From the NCBI RefSeq assembly GCF_014191985.1, contig NZ_JACHXI010000010.1, positions 1 through 64,000 on the forward strand: a stretch of 64,000 bases of DNA. Reading direction: 5' to 3'. This DNA comes from Azomonas macrocytogenes. GTDB taxonomy: Bacteria > Pseudomonadota > Gammaproteobacteria > Pseudomonadales > Pseudomonadaceae. The notes below the pieces were generated by a model that did no database searches, was not told where the DNA came from, and saw nothing but the letters and a program-made list of their open reading frames with translations. Made by a program: the position numbers and the translations under genes. This document shows, piece by piece, positions 44,508 through 53,531 of this stretch. How positions within the stretch are numbered: position 1 is the first letter of the stretch; every line of letters starts with the position of its first letter.

Positions 44508-46928
44508 ATGTCGAACCGCCAGCCCAGCACATTCCGATCTAAACCCAGCGCCCTGGCGATTGCGCTGAAAGCCATTCTGGTGGGCAGTACCGGGTTGGCG
44601 ATTACGCCCTTGAGCGTGTCGGTTCTGGCCCAGGAGACAGCCGCTGCCCGTAGTTACAACCTGCCATCGGCTCCGTTGGAAGAAGCCTTGAACCGCTTTG
44701 CCCAACAGGCCGGAATAACCTTGCCTTTCGACCCGGCCTTGGTCGCTGGCAAACAGGCACCGGCATTCAAGGGCCGCTATTCGGTGGGTGAAGCATTGGC
44801 CCTATTGCTTGCCGGAAGTGGGCTGAGCGCGACACAAAACGACAATGGCACCTGGAGCCTCGTGGCAACTCGCCAGACATCCGATGTAATGAGCCTGGAC
44901 GCCATGACCGTGGTGGATAATCAGCTTGGGACGATCACGGAAAACACCAAGTCTTATACGCCTGGCGTTATTGCCTCTGCAACAAAGTTAGTGCTGACAC
45001 CGCGAGAAACACCTCAGAGTGTCACTGTTGTTACACGTCAGCATATGGATGATTTCAACTTGACCAATATGGACAAGGTGATGCAGCACACGCCGGGTGT
45101 TACTGTGACGACTTATGATAGTGACCGTTCTGAATATTACGCACGAGGCTTTGCTATTACTAATTTTCAATATGATGGAATTCCAATTCAGCGTAATTCC
45201 CAATACTCATCAGGTAATGCGTTGAGTGACATGATTACTTATGATCGTGTCGAGATTATTAAAGGCGCTAGTGGCCTGACTACGGGAGCAGGTACGCCTG
45301 GTGCCACTTTAAACCTAGTACGCAAGAAACCCACTGCTTATCTGTCAGGTCATGCTACCGCCGAAGCTGGCTCTTGGGATAATTACCGTACCGAGTGGGA
45401 TGTGGGTGGACCATTGAATGAAAGTGCGAGCATTCGTGGCCGAGTTGCAAGTGCTTTTCAAGACAGGCAATCGTTTCAGGATCACTATAAACGTTTAAAT
45501 AAAGCCTACTATGGTATTCTGGAAATAGATCTGTCTCCAGAAACTTTATTGACTTTTGGTGCTGACTATAACAAAACAATTCCGACTGGTTCCAATTGGA
45601 ATGGTGTTCCGCTGTTCGATAGCAAAGGAAATACTGTTCATGTGACCCGCTCATTTAATCCAGGTGCGAGCTGGAGTACTTATGAGCAATACACACATTC
45701 ATTATTCACTCAGTTAGATCATAATTTTGATAATGGATGGGTCAGTCGAACCTATTATACTTATCAAGTTAATGGTTATGATGCTCAATTGGGGTCTGCT
45801 AATGGTATTCCGAATGTAGATAATGGTAATTCAACTACTTTTATATCGGGGCAATATCGTGGCAAGACCAAAAGCCATGCGGTAGAGCTTTATGCTAGCG
45901 GACCGTTTGAATTATTTGGTCGCGAGCATGAGCTGGTAATAGGCGCTAGCGCTTACCGAAATCACTGGAAAGGCAAAAATTGGGGATCGACCAGAATTGC
46001 TACAGGCGATTTTTACGATTGGCTTGGAGAGATAAAAAAACGGGATTGGGGAAAACCAACATCGCATCTTGATGAACTCACCAACCAGAGAGCTATTTAT
46101 GCTACAGCCCGTTTCAAACCTACTGATGATCTTTCGCTAATAATTGGTAGTCGGATCACAGATTATCATCTGACTCGCGACAAAAATTCTAGAAGTAGTG
46201 GTGAAGTAACACCTTTTGCTGGTGTGGTTTACGACCTCAATAAGAACTTTTCAGCTTATGCTAGTTATACCAGTATATTTTTACCATCGCGCTATCTTGA
46301 TACAAAAGGTCAATTACTCAATCCCGATGAAGGTGATAGCTATGAAACGGGTATAAAAGGTGAATGGTTCGATGGACATCTAAATGCTAATTTATCGTAT
46401 TTTGAAATCAGAGAAAGCGACCGCGCCGAATATGCCGCTTATGACTATAGTCGGAATGACTCGCTTTATGAAGCTGTTAAAGCTAAAACCAAAGGTATTG
46501 AAGCAGAAATCTCAGGGGAGATTTTTCCAGGTTGGAATATTCAAGCTGGTTATACTTATAAAACAATTCGACGAGATAAAGATAATCATAAGCTTTCGAC
46601 TCAAGAGCCTGAACAAATTGTTAAACTATATATGACCTATCGATTACCTGGGCGATGGAATAAATTTACTATCGGAGGAGGGGCCAATTATCAAGGGACA
46701 ACTTGGCGGGATGTTACAAATCCTGTTGGAGGCAGTGAACAATATCGCCAGGAAGCTTTCTGGTTAGTGAACGTTATGAGTAAATATCAAATGACAGATA
46801 AGTTATCGGCTACGCTCAATATCAATAATTTATTCGATAATTATTATTATACTAATATTGGAAACGTTAACACAAAAGCCTACGGCGAACCTCGCAACAT
46901 GATGCTTACTACTCGCTGGGATTTTTAA
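44508..46928 (+). CDS. TonB-dependent siderophore receptor with STN domain (receptor 2), compositional chimera
   Basis: An 806-residue outer-membrane transducer with the same order as receptor 1. It has a signal peptide, an STN domain (about residues 45-115, SYNLPSAPLEEALNRFAQQAG), a TonB-box region MSLDAMTVVDNQLGT, a plug and a barrel ending RNMMLTTRWDF. The reading frame is intact. The first 440 or so bases have the host's GC-rich codon use, but from about 45000 to the stop the DNA is strongly AT-rich. By my count GC is 35/60 at 44521-44580 and 22/60 at 46501-46560. The plug and barrel therefore look horizontally acquired and joined to a resident 5' end, which keeps host-type signalling while changing ligand range. 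This is an inference. Confidence 0.92.
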   Translation: MSNRQPSTFRSKPSALAIALKAILVGSTGLAITPLSVSVLAQETAAARSYNLPSAPLEEALNRFAQQAGITLPFDPALVAGKQAPAFKGRYSVGEALALLLAGSGLSATQNDNGTWSLVATRQTSDVMSLDAMTVVDNQLGTITENTKSYTPGVIASATKLVLTPRETPQSVTVVTRQHMDDFNLTNMDKVMQHTPGVTVTTYDSDRSEYYARGFAITNFQYDGIPIQRNSQYSSGNALSDMITYDRVEIIKGASGLTTGAGTPGATLNLVRKKPTAYLSGHATAEAGSWDNYRTEWDVGGPLNESASIRGRVASAFQDRQSFQDHYKRLNKAYYGILEIDLSPETLLTFGADYNKTIPTGSNWNGVPLFDSKGNTVHVTRSFNPGASWSTYEQYTHSLFTQLDHNFDNGWVSRTYYTYQVNGYDAQLGSANGIPNVDNGNSTTFISGQYRGKTKSHAVELYASGPFELFGREHELVIGASAYRNHWKGKNWGSTRIATGDFYDWLGEIKKRDWGKPTSHLDELTNQRAIYATARFKPTDDLSLIIGSRITDYHLTRDKNSRSSGEVTPFAGVVYDLNKNFSAYASYTSIFLPSRYLDTKGQLLNPDEGDSYETGIKGEWFDGHLNANLSYFEIRESDRAEYAAYDYSRNDSLYEAVKAKTKGIEAEISGEIFPGWNIQAGYTYKTIRRDKDNHKLSTQEPEQIVKLYMTYRLPGRWNKFTIGGGANYQGTTWRDVTNPVGGSEQYRQEAFWLVNVMSKYQMTDKLSATLNINNLFDNYYYTNIGNVNTKAYGEPRNMMLTTRWDF

Positions 46929-46997
46929 GCTTATATCACAACGTATTGAGCTTTATTCCAGCTTCACCCTGCGAAAATCTATTCCGACAAGTTCGAT

Positions 46998-47021
46998 CAT
47001 TCGCATTCGCATTCGCATTCG
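46998..47021. repeat. (CATTCG)4 hexamer tandem repeat
   Basis: Four exact CATTCG copies lie in the short gap after receptor 2. It is too short and non-coding to infer phase variation. Confidence 0.8.
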
Positions 47022-47049
47022 CGAAGATCAGCGGCGAAAGCACCAAAAC

Positions 47050-47073
47050 GGTGGATGGTTTCAGCCATCCACC
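47050..47073. terminator. Bidirectional hairpin between receptor 2 and the Na/Pi transporter
   Basis: A perfect 9-bp stem GGTGGATGG / CCATCCACC with loop TTTCAG lies between two convergent genes. GTTTTGG follows on the minus strand and TTGATTGTCTTT on the plus strand. Confidence 0.65.
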
Positions 47074-47083
47074 TTGATTGTCT

Positions 47084-48772
47084 TTAGCTCGATGTGCCGC
47101 GTGGCAGTGCGGCGATTTGCTGTTCTTCATCCAGAACCTCTTCTGCCGCCTGCGTGGCCTGCCGGGCGCGGCGGATTTCCAGGACGGCGTAGGCGGTGCT
47201 GCAGAACAGCGAGTTCAGGCGGCGCATGTCGGCGATCAATTCCAGATGGGCGGAGCTGGTTTCCAGGCTGTCCAGCACCTTTTCATGCAGGCGATCCACA
47301 TGGGCATGGGAGAGGGTACGTTCGTGCTTGCGGAACGAGTGCTTCTGCTCGATCAGTTGCAGCGCGCTGCGTTCGTCACCGCACAGAAATACCGACAGCC
47401 CCAGGTGCAGGTTATCCGCCAGCAGGCCGAGCAGCAGACTCAGCTCTTCCAGGTCGAGGGCGGTGAAGGGGCGCAGGCTGCCGGTCTTGGGCTGGCGTAG
47501 CTTCTTGGCCATGTGCTCGATGATGTCGCCGGACAGTTCCAGGTTGATCGCCAGTTCGATGATCTGCGCCCAGCGCCAGCTTTCTTCCTCGCTCAGCTCG
47601 TCGCGCGGTAACTGCGCCAGGTAGAGTTTGATGGCGCTGTAGAGAGAGTCGATATCGTCGTCCAGGGCACGGATATCCGTGTTCAACTGCGGGCGATCCT
47701 CATGCAGCGCCGTGCGCAGGTGGGTCAGCATGCTGTCCACCAGATCGCCGATCCGCAGGCTTTCGCGTACCGCGCTGGCCAGGGCCAGGCTCGGTGTATC
47801 CAGCATGCTGTGGTCCAGGTGGCGTGGCTGGGCCACTTTGCTCGGCAGCGTGCGATCGGGCAACAGATGTTCGCAGAGCCTGGCCATTGGCTGGATCAGC
47901 GGCAACTGCAACAGGCAGCGCGCACTGTTGTAGGCTAGGTGAAAGCCGATCACCAGGGTCGCCTGGGCAAAGGTGAAGGTCTGCATCCAGGCCGCCAGTG
48001 GATCGATGATCGGTAACACCAGCAGGCCGGCCAGCTTGAACAGCAGGTTGCCCAAGGCCAGCTGCCGCGCTGGAGTCGGCTGGACACTGGCGTTCATCCA
48101 GGCGATGAAGCCGCTGCCGATGCTGGCGCCGATGACGACGCCAAGCGCCGCTGGCAGGCCGATCAGTCCGGCGCCGGCGAGGGTTGCGGTGAGCAGCACG
48201 GCGGCCAGGCTGGAGTAGCTGATCACGGCGAACAGTGCGCCGAACAGCGCCGCCAGCAGGGTATCGCCGGCCAGCGAGGAAAACAGGGCATCGAGCCCAT
48301 GCGTTTCAGTGATCGGCCGGGCCGCCTGAACGATCAGCTCCAGGGCGAGGATGATCAGGCCCAGCCCGATCAGCACCCGACCCAACTGGCCAAGGCGGGT
48401 TTGCCGGCGCGACATGAACAGGCAGACGCCGACCAGCGTCAGCAGCGGCGATAGCCAGGACAGGTTCAATGTCAGCACGCGGGTCATCAGCGCCGTACCC
48501 ACGTCCGCACCGAGCATGATCGCCAGTGCAGTGGCCAGCGGCACCAGTTTCTGCGCAACGAAGGAGAGTACGAACAGTGCCGTGGCGTTACTGCTCTGCA
48601 CCAGGGCGGTTACGCCAATGCCGGCACCGAAAGCGAGGTAGGGATTAGTGGTGCTATGGCCGAGGAAACGGCGCAGATGGGCGCCATAGACCCGCATGAT
48701 CCCGGTGCGCACGATGTGCGTGCCCCAGATCAGCAGGGCGATGGAGGAAAGCAGATGCAAAAGCGTCAGCAT
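47084..48772 (-). CDS. Na/Pi cotransporter family protein with PhoU-like C-terminus
   Basis: A 562-residue inner-membrane phosphate transporter (YjbB/NptA type). The two Na_Pi_cotrans repeats contain GAGIGVTALVQSSNATALFVLSFVA (QSS motif) and ISYSSLAAVLLTATLAGAGLIG...GASIGSGFIAWMN, with about nine spans over residues 1-320. The C-terminal roughly 200 residues are soluble helices (PhoU-like, with AIKLYLAQLPRDELSEEE). The start at 48772 (MLTLLHLL) removes a 49-residue non-conserved extension that would run past the recC start. It is divergent from recC. Confidence 0.88.
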   Translation of the reverse strand: MLTLLHLLSSIALLIWGTHIVRTGIMRVYGAHLRRFLGHSTTNPYLAFGAGIGVTALVQSSNATALFVLSFVAQKLVPLATALAIMLGADVGTALMTRVLTLNLSWLSPLLTLVGVCLFMSRRQTRLGQLGRVLIGLGLIILALELIVQAARPITETHGLDALFSSLAGDTLLAALFGALFAVISYSSLAAVLLTATLAGAGLIGLPAALGVVIGASIGSGFIAWMNASVQPTPARQLALGNLLFKLAGLLVLPIIDPLAAWMQTFTFAQATLVIGFHLAYNSARCLLQLPLIQPMARLCEHLLPDRTLPSKVAQPRHLDHSMLDTPSLALASAVRESLRIGDLVDSMLTHLRTALHEDRPQLNTDIRALDDDIDSLYSAIKLYLAQLPRDELSEEESWRWAQIIELAINLELSGDIIEHMAKKLRQPKTGSLRPFTALDLEELSLLLGLLADNLHLGLSVFLCGDERSALQLIEQKHSFRKHERTLSHAHVDRLHEKVLDSLETSSAHLELIADMRRLNSLFCSTAYAVLEIRRARQATQAAEEVLDEEQQIAALPRGTSS

Positions 48773-48917
48773 GGATGCGGTTCCGGGAGGACAGGATGAT
48801 CGAATGGCTATGTTACCTGATCGACTGCAAGGTACAGGCCATGGGTCACAAGCCTGAAGCTTACCGCCAGGTTCTGGCAGAATGCGCGGCAATCGCCATG
48901 TTTTGCCAAGGATCGCC

Positions 48918-51900
48918 ATGCTCAGCCTCTACCATGCTCCCGATCTGGAAACCCTCGGCGAGCTGGCCACCGCTCTGCTGGGCCAGCCGCAGCGCGACCC
49001 GTTCGCGCCGATGCAGGTCGTGGTGCCGAGCCATGGCATGGGGCGCTGGCTGACGCTGCAACTGGCGCGCAGCCAGGGCATCGCCATGCAACTGGAGCTG
49101 CTGCTGCCGGCCCGCTATATCTGGGACCTGTCGCGCCTGGTGCTCGGCAAGCTGCCGGAGCAGTCGGCGTTCGCCCCGGCAACCTTGACCTGGCGCCTCT
49201 ACGGCTGGTTGGCCGAACCGGACAATCTGCCCCGCACACCGCGTCTGGCGCGTTATCTGGACGGCGGCGACGAGCGCCGGCGATTGTCGCTGGCGGCGAA
49301 AATCGCCGATGTCTTCGACCAGTATCTGCTCTATCGCGATGACTGGCTGGCTGCCTGGGAGCGTGGCGAATTGCTCGACCTCGGCCCCGACGAAGCCTGG
49401 CAAGCGCTGCTCTGGCACGAGCTGACCAAGGACGGTCACCCGCACCGGGCGCGTCTGTTGGGCGATTTGTTGGCGCGCTTGTTCAGTGACAAACCTATCG
49501 CCGGGCTACCGGAGCGACTGCTGGTGTTCGGTATCAGCAGTCTGCCGCCGCACCATCTGCGCGTGCTGGAAGGGTTGGCGCGGCATACCGAGGTGGTGAT
49601 CTGCGCCCTCAATCCGAGCCGCGAAGCCTGGGGCGAGATTCGTGATATCCGCGAGCTGGCGCGGGAAAACGACACTGCTGGCGGTCCCGATGACTGGTAT
49701 CTGGAAGTCGGCAATCCGCTGCTTGCCAGCCTCGGCAAGCAAGGGCGCGATTTCTTCGACAACCTCTTCGCCCTGCTCGCCGAGGGTGGGCAGGACATCG
49801 GCCTTTACAGCGAGGACGAAGACCTGTGCGACGACAGCCTGTTGCGGGCTTTGCAGAACGATATCCTGCGTCTGCGTACCCGGCTGCCCGAGGAACGCAT
49901 TGCGCTGCGCGAAGATGACCGTTCGCTGGAAGTGCATGTCGCCCATTCGCCGCTGCGCGAGGTGGAAATCCTTCACGATCAGTTGCTGGCCCGCTTCGCC
50001 GCCGATCCGACGCTCAGCCCTGACCAGGTGGTGGTGCTGACGCCGGATATCGAAGCTTACGCACCCTTTATCGAAGCGGTGTTTTCCGCCCGTGGCGCCA
50101 TTTCCGCCGGTACTGCCCGGATTCCCTTTAGTCTGGCCGACCGTAGCCTGCGCGCTGAAACGCCGCTGATCGAAATCTTCCTGGAATTGCTGGCGCTGCC
50201 TAATAGCCGCTTTGCCGCCGAAGAACTGCTCGCCTGGTTGCAGCAGCCGGCCATCGCCCGCCGGGCCGGCATCGATGCTGCGGATCTGCCGTTGCTGCGT
50301 GACTGGTTGCATATCGCTGGCGTGCGTTGGGGCCGTGATGACGCGCACCGTGCCCGGCTCGGCCTGCCAGCGGACGGTGCGTTCACTTGGCGCCAGGGGT
50401 TGGATCGCCTGCTGCTGGGCTTTGCTGCGCCGCCGCAGCTCAGCGCCCAAGCCGCACCGCTGCTGGGCGAGCACTGGCCGCTGGACGCCCTGGAAGGGAG
50501 TCGGGCGCAAGTGCTTGGGCGGCTCGTCGAGTTCGTCGAACGCCTTGGTGTGCTGGCCGACCAATTGGCCCGGCCACGCCCGCTCGCTGCCTGGGCCGAC
50601 AGCTTGCAGGCGCTGCTGGAGCAGCTCTTCGACGAGCGTGAAGCCGGTGACACCCTGCTGCAACTGACCCAGGCCTGCACCGCTCTGCGCGAGCAGGCCA
50701 GCGCCAGTGGCCTGACCCGGGCGGTGCCGCTGGAACTGGTACGCCAGCAGTTGGCCGGCGCGCTGGAGCAGGGCGGTGGCGCCGTGGGCTTTCTCACCGG
50801 CGCCGTGACCTTCTGTACCATGGTGCCGATGCGCAGCCTGCCGTTCCGGCTGGTCTGCCTGCTGGGGCTGGACGATGGGGTCTTTCCCCGGCGTACCCCG
50901 GCCGCCGGTTTCGATCTGGTCGCCCGCCATCCGCGGCGGGGTGATCGCGCCCGGCGTCTGGACGACCGCTACCTGCTGCTGGAAACCCTGTTGTCGGCCC
51001 GTGATGCGTTGTATCTGAGCTACGTTGGCCGTGATCCACGCGACAATGCCAGCCTGCCGCCTTCTGTGCTGGTCAACGAGGTGCTGGAGGCCGTCGACCT
51101 TACGGTGGCCGCCGTACCGGGCCAGCCCGGCCCGAGCCAGCGCATCATCATCACTCATCCGTTGCAACCCTTTGCCCCTGGCAATTTTGCCGATGGCCGG
51201 CATGCCGGCTTCAGCGCTTGCTGGTTCGAGGCCGCTGGTCGGCTGGCCGAGCCGCCTGTCGCGCCCGCGCCCTTTGCCAGCACACTGGATGCGCCCGGCG
51301 AGGATTGGCTGAACCTCGAACCGGCGCAATTGATCCGCTACCTGAAACATCCGGCGCGCTTCTTTCTCGAACAGCGTCTGGGCTTGTACCTGCCCGACGC
51401 TCAGGAGGCCATTGCGGCCGACGAACCTTTTGAGCTGGAGCCGCCCGCCGGTCGCGCCTTGCGCCAGCTTGCCCTGGATACCATGGAGCGCGGCTGGAGC
51501 GATGACGAAGAACGCCGCCTGGCGCTTGCCGCCGGTTGGTTACCGCCTGGCGAACTGGGGCAGGCGCTCTGGGGCCGGCAACGTGGCCCGGTACGCGCCT
51601 TCGCTCCGCGTCTATTCGAGGCGCGCCCCACGCAAGCACCGCAACCTTTGCTGGTGGATATCCGCCGTGCCGGTGTGCAGATCCATGGCTGGCTGGACGG
51701 GGTCACCCCTACGGGCCTGTTCGGCTGGAAGCTGACCCAGCCGAGTGAATGGGATCTGATCCCGTTCTGGCTGCGACACTTGCTGCTCAATCTCGCCGCC
51801 CCGGCAGACATTCGGTGCGAAAGCCGCTTGCTGGCACCGGGCGGCGACTGGCGACTCGGCCCACTGGAGAATGCCGCCGAGCTGCTTGATGCCTGGCTCG

Positions 51901-52196
51901 ACGCCTATCGCAGCGCCCTCTGCGAACCGCTACCGCTGTTCCCGAAAACCAGCCATGCCTTCGCCAAGGCGATCTGCCAACCCAGCACGCGCAGCCAGAA
52001 GGATCCACTCCAGGCCGCTCGCGACAAGGCCCGTAGCACCTGGGAAGGCAACGAGCATTTCACCGGCGACGGGCAAGATCCCTGGAATGCTCTGGCCTTT
52101 CGCGACCAGGACGTCTTGACCGAGCGTTTCGAGGCGCTGGCCCGACGGCTGCTCGGGCCGGCAATAGAGCAGTTGGCCAAAGAAGAAACCGAGTAA
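48918..52196 (+). CDS. recC: Exodeoxyribonuclease V subunit gamma, RecC
   Basis: A 1092-residue subunit of the RecBCD double-strand-break repair nuclease that scans for Chi sites. The N-terminal helicase-like domain includes HAPDLETLGELA and VVVPSHGMGRWLTLQLARSQGIA. GRDPRDNASLPPSVLVNEVLE and the helicase-like SLPFRLVCLLGLDDGVFPRR are also typical, and the C-terminal inactive nuclease-like part ends in KEETE. The length is slightly under the usual 1100-1170 but the ends look natural. In PAO1 recC is followed by recB and recD; here no recB or recD follows, which is unusual. Confidence 0.93.
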   Translation: MLSLYHAPDLETLGELATALLGQPQRDPFAPMQVVVPSHGMGRWLTLQLARSQGIAMQLELLLPARYIWDLSRLVLGKLPEQSAFAPATLTWRLYGWLAEPDNLPRTPRLARYLDGGDERRRLSLAAKIADVFDQYLLYRDDWLAAWERGELLDLGPDEAWQALLWHELTKDGHPHRARLLGDLLARLFSDKPIAGLPERLLVFGISSLPPHHLRVLEGLARHTEVVICALNPSREAWGEIRDIRELARENDTAGGPDDWYLEVGNPLLASLGKQGRDFFDNLFALLAEGGQDIGLYSEDEDLCDDSLLRALQNDILRLRTRLPEERIALREDDRSLEVHVAHSPLREVEILHDQLLARFAADPTLSPDQVVVLTPDIEAYAPFIEAVFSARGAISAGTARIPFSLADRSLRAETPLIEIFLELLALPNSRFAAEELLAWLQQPAIARRAGIDAADLPLLRDWLHIAGVRWGRDDAHRARLGLPADGAFTWRQGLDRLLLGFAAPPQLSAQAAPLLGEHWPLDALEGSRAQVLGRLVEFVERLGVLADQLARPRPLAAWADSLQALLEQLFDEREAGDTLLQLTQACTALREQASASGLTRAVPLELVRQQLAGALEQGGGAVGFLTGAVTFCTMVPMRSLPFRLVCLLGLDDGVFPRRTPAAGFDLVARHPRRGDRARRLDDRYLLLETLLSARDALYLSYVGRDPRDNASLPPSVLVNEVLEAVDLTVAAVPGQPGPSQRIIITHPLQPFAPGNFADGRHAGFSACWFEAAGRLAEPPVAPAPFASTLDAPGEDWLNLEPAQLIRYLKHPARFFLEQRLGLYLPDAQEAIAADEPFELEPPAGRALRQLALDTMERGWSDDEERRLALAAGWLPPGELGQALWGRQRGPVRAFAPRLFEARPTQAPQPLLVDIRRAGVQIHGWLDGVTPTGLFGWKLTQPSEWDLIPFWLRHLLLNLAAPADIRCESRLLAPGGDWRLGPLENAAELLDAWLDAYRSALCEPLPLFPKTSHAFAKAICQPSTRSQKDPLQAARDKARSTWEGNEHFTGDGQDPWNALAFRDQDVLTERFEALARRLLGPAIEQLAKEETE

Positions 52197-52422
52197 TCGG
52201 AACGCTTGACGAAACGTCGCCAGACCCTGGCAGTCACACAAGGCGGATGGGTCTTCCGCGCGAGTGGCAACCGCTGGCAAGTGTGCGACCCCTTGGCTGG
52301 CGGACACTGGGTACGATCCGGCAAGCGGCTACCGTCGAATGCTGTTCGTCGCAGCCGTTGCGTCGTTTTGCGCAACGCACTATCTATCATTAACGCACAT
52401 GATATCGAGAGAGGACGAGAGC

Positions 52423-53310
52423 ATGACCACGTCAGATTTCCATGGTGTTTTTCCCTATCTGGTTTCACCGGTGGACGACGATGGTACGGTCCGCGACGCG
52501 GTGCTGGCACGTCTGTGCGAGGATCTGATCGCCGCCGGCGTGCATGGGCTGGCACCGCTTGGCTCTACCGGCGAGTTTGCCTACCTGTCGGCGAATCAGC
52601 GACGGCGGGTCGTCTCGGTCGTGGTCGAGGCCGCCGCCGGCCGGGTTCCGGTCGTCGCCGGCGTGGCTGCGACCACCATCGCCGATGCCGTCGGCCTGGC
52701 GCGCGACTGGAAGCGGATTGGCTGCGATGGCGTACTCGCCATGATCGAGGCCTATTTCCCGCTCGCCGATGATGGTGTCTACGACTATTTCGCCGCCATC
52801 GCCCGCGCCACCGACCTGCCGGTGGTGCTCTACACCAACCCCAGCTTCCAGCGTGTCGACCTCAGTCTGTCAGTGATCGAGCGCCTCAGCCATCTCGACA
52901 CCGTGCGCTATCTCAAGGACGCTTCGGTCAACACCGGCCGCCTGCTGACCATTCTCGACCGCACCGAAGGCCGGCTGGATATCTTCGCCGCTTCCGCCCA
53001 CATTCCCGCCTGCGTCATGCTGATCGGCGGCAAGGGCTGGATGGCCGGTCCCGCCTGCATCGCCCCGCGCCAGAGCGTCGAACTCTACGAATTCTGCGTA
53101 CGCGGCGACTGGACTGCCGCCATGGCCCTGCAACGCCGTCTCTGGCGTCTCAACCAGGCTTTCGCCCGCCATAACCTCGCTGCCTGCATCAAGGGTGGGC
53201 TGGAACTGCAAGGCTATGAGGTAGGAATCCCGCTGCCACCGCAGGCACCGCTATCGGAGCTGGGCGTAGCGGAGGTGAAAGCGGCGTTGACCGGCATGGG
53301 GGCCTTGTAA
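52423..53310 (+). CDS. Dihydrodipicolinate synthase/N-acetylneuraminate lyase-family aldolase
   Basis: A 295-residue class I aldolase-family protein with a (beta/alpha)8 barrel. Motifs are [17 protein letters not shown], the [15 protein letters not shown] substrate loop (GSTGE), [10 protein letters not shown] with the catalytic Tyr, and the Schiff-base Lys in [10 protein letters not shown]. The true DapA function in lysine synthesis is uncertain, since such paralogues often cleave other 2-keto acids. The start at 52423 (MTTSDFHG) has GAGAGGACGAGAG upstream. It lies between recC and mcrB without an obvious partner. Confidence 0.82.
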   Translation: MTTSDFHGVFPYLVSPVDDDGTVRDAVLARLCEDLIAAGVHGLAPLGSTGEFAYLSANQRRRVVSVVVEAAAGRVPVVAGVAATTIADAVGLARDWKRIGCDGVLAMIEAYFPLADDGVYDYFAAIARATDLPVVLYTNPSFQRVDLSLSVIERLSHLDTVRYLKDASVNTGRLLTILDRTEGRLDIFAASAHIPACVMLIGGKGWMAGPACIAPRQSVELYEFCVRGDWTAAMALQRRLWRLNQAFARHNLAACIKGGLELQGYEVGIPLPPQAPLSELGVAEVKAALTGMGAL

Positions 53311-53531
53311 GAGCGGCCGTGATTGCCCCGGCCTGGCGTCCGCCCGGCAACCGAGACGGGCTTGCCGACAGACGCGCAGGGGTAGGTACAACCCGCCGAC
53401 GGGGCGCCGACTGATCCAAAAGATTTCATCCGTTCTACAGTGCTCAGCGACGCGGAAACTGCCATAAAATCCGCCACGACGGATCGAAACGCATCGTGCA
53501 AATCCTTTCTCCGAGCAGGAACCCCCCGCGC

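Noticed and set aside
46998-47021. CATTCG repeats considered as a CRISPR or phase-variable tract
   Set aside because: Only four 6-bp units with no spacers, and outside any reading frame.
49506-51350. Minus-strand frame of about 614 codons opposite recC
   Set aside because: Low-complexity Gln/Gly/Ala-rich translation without domains, fully inside recC.
52206-52422. Short plus-strand frame between recC and the aldolase ([15 protein letters not shown]...)
   Set aside because: It runs out of frame into the aldolase gene, has no clear ribosome-binding site and matches no family I know.
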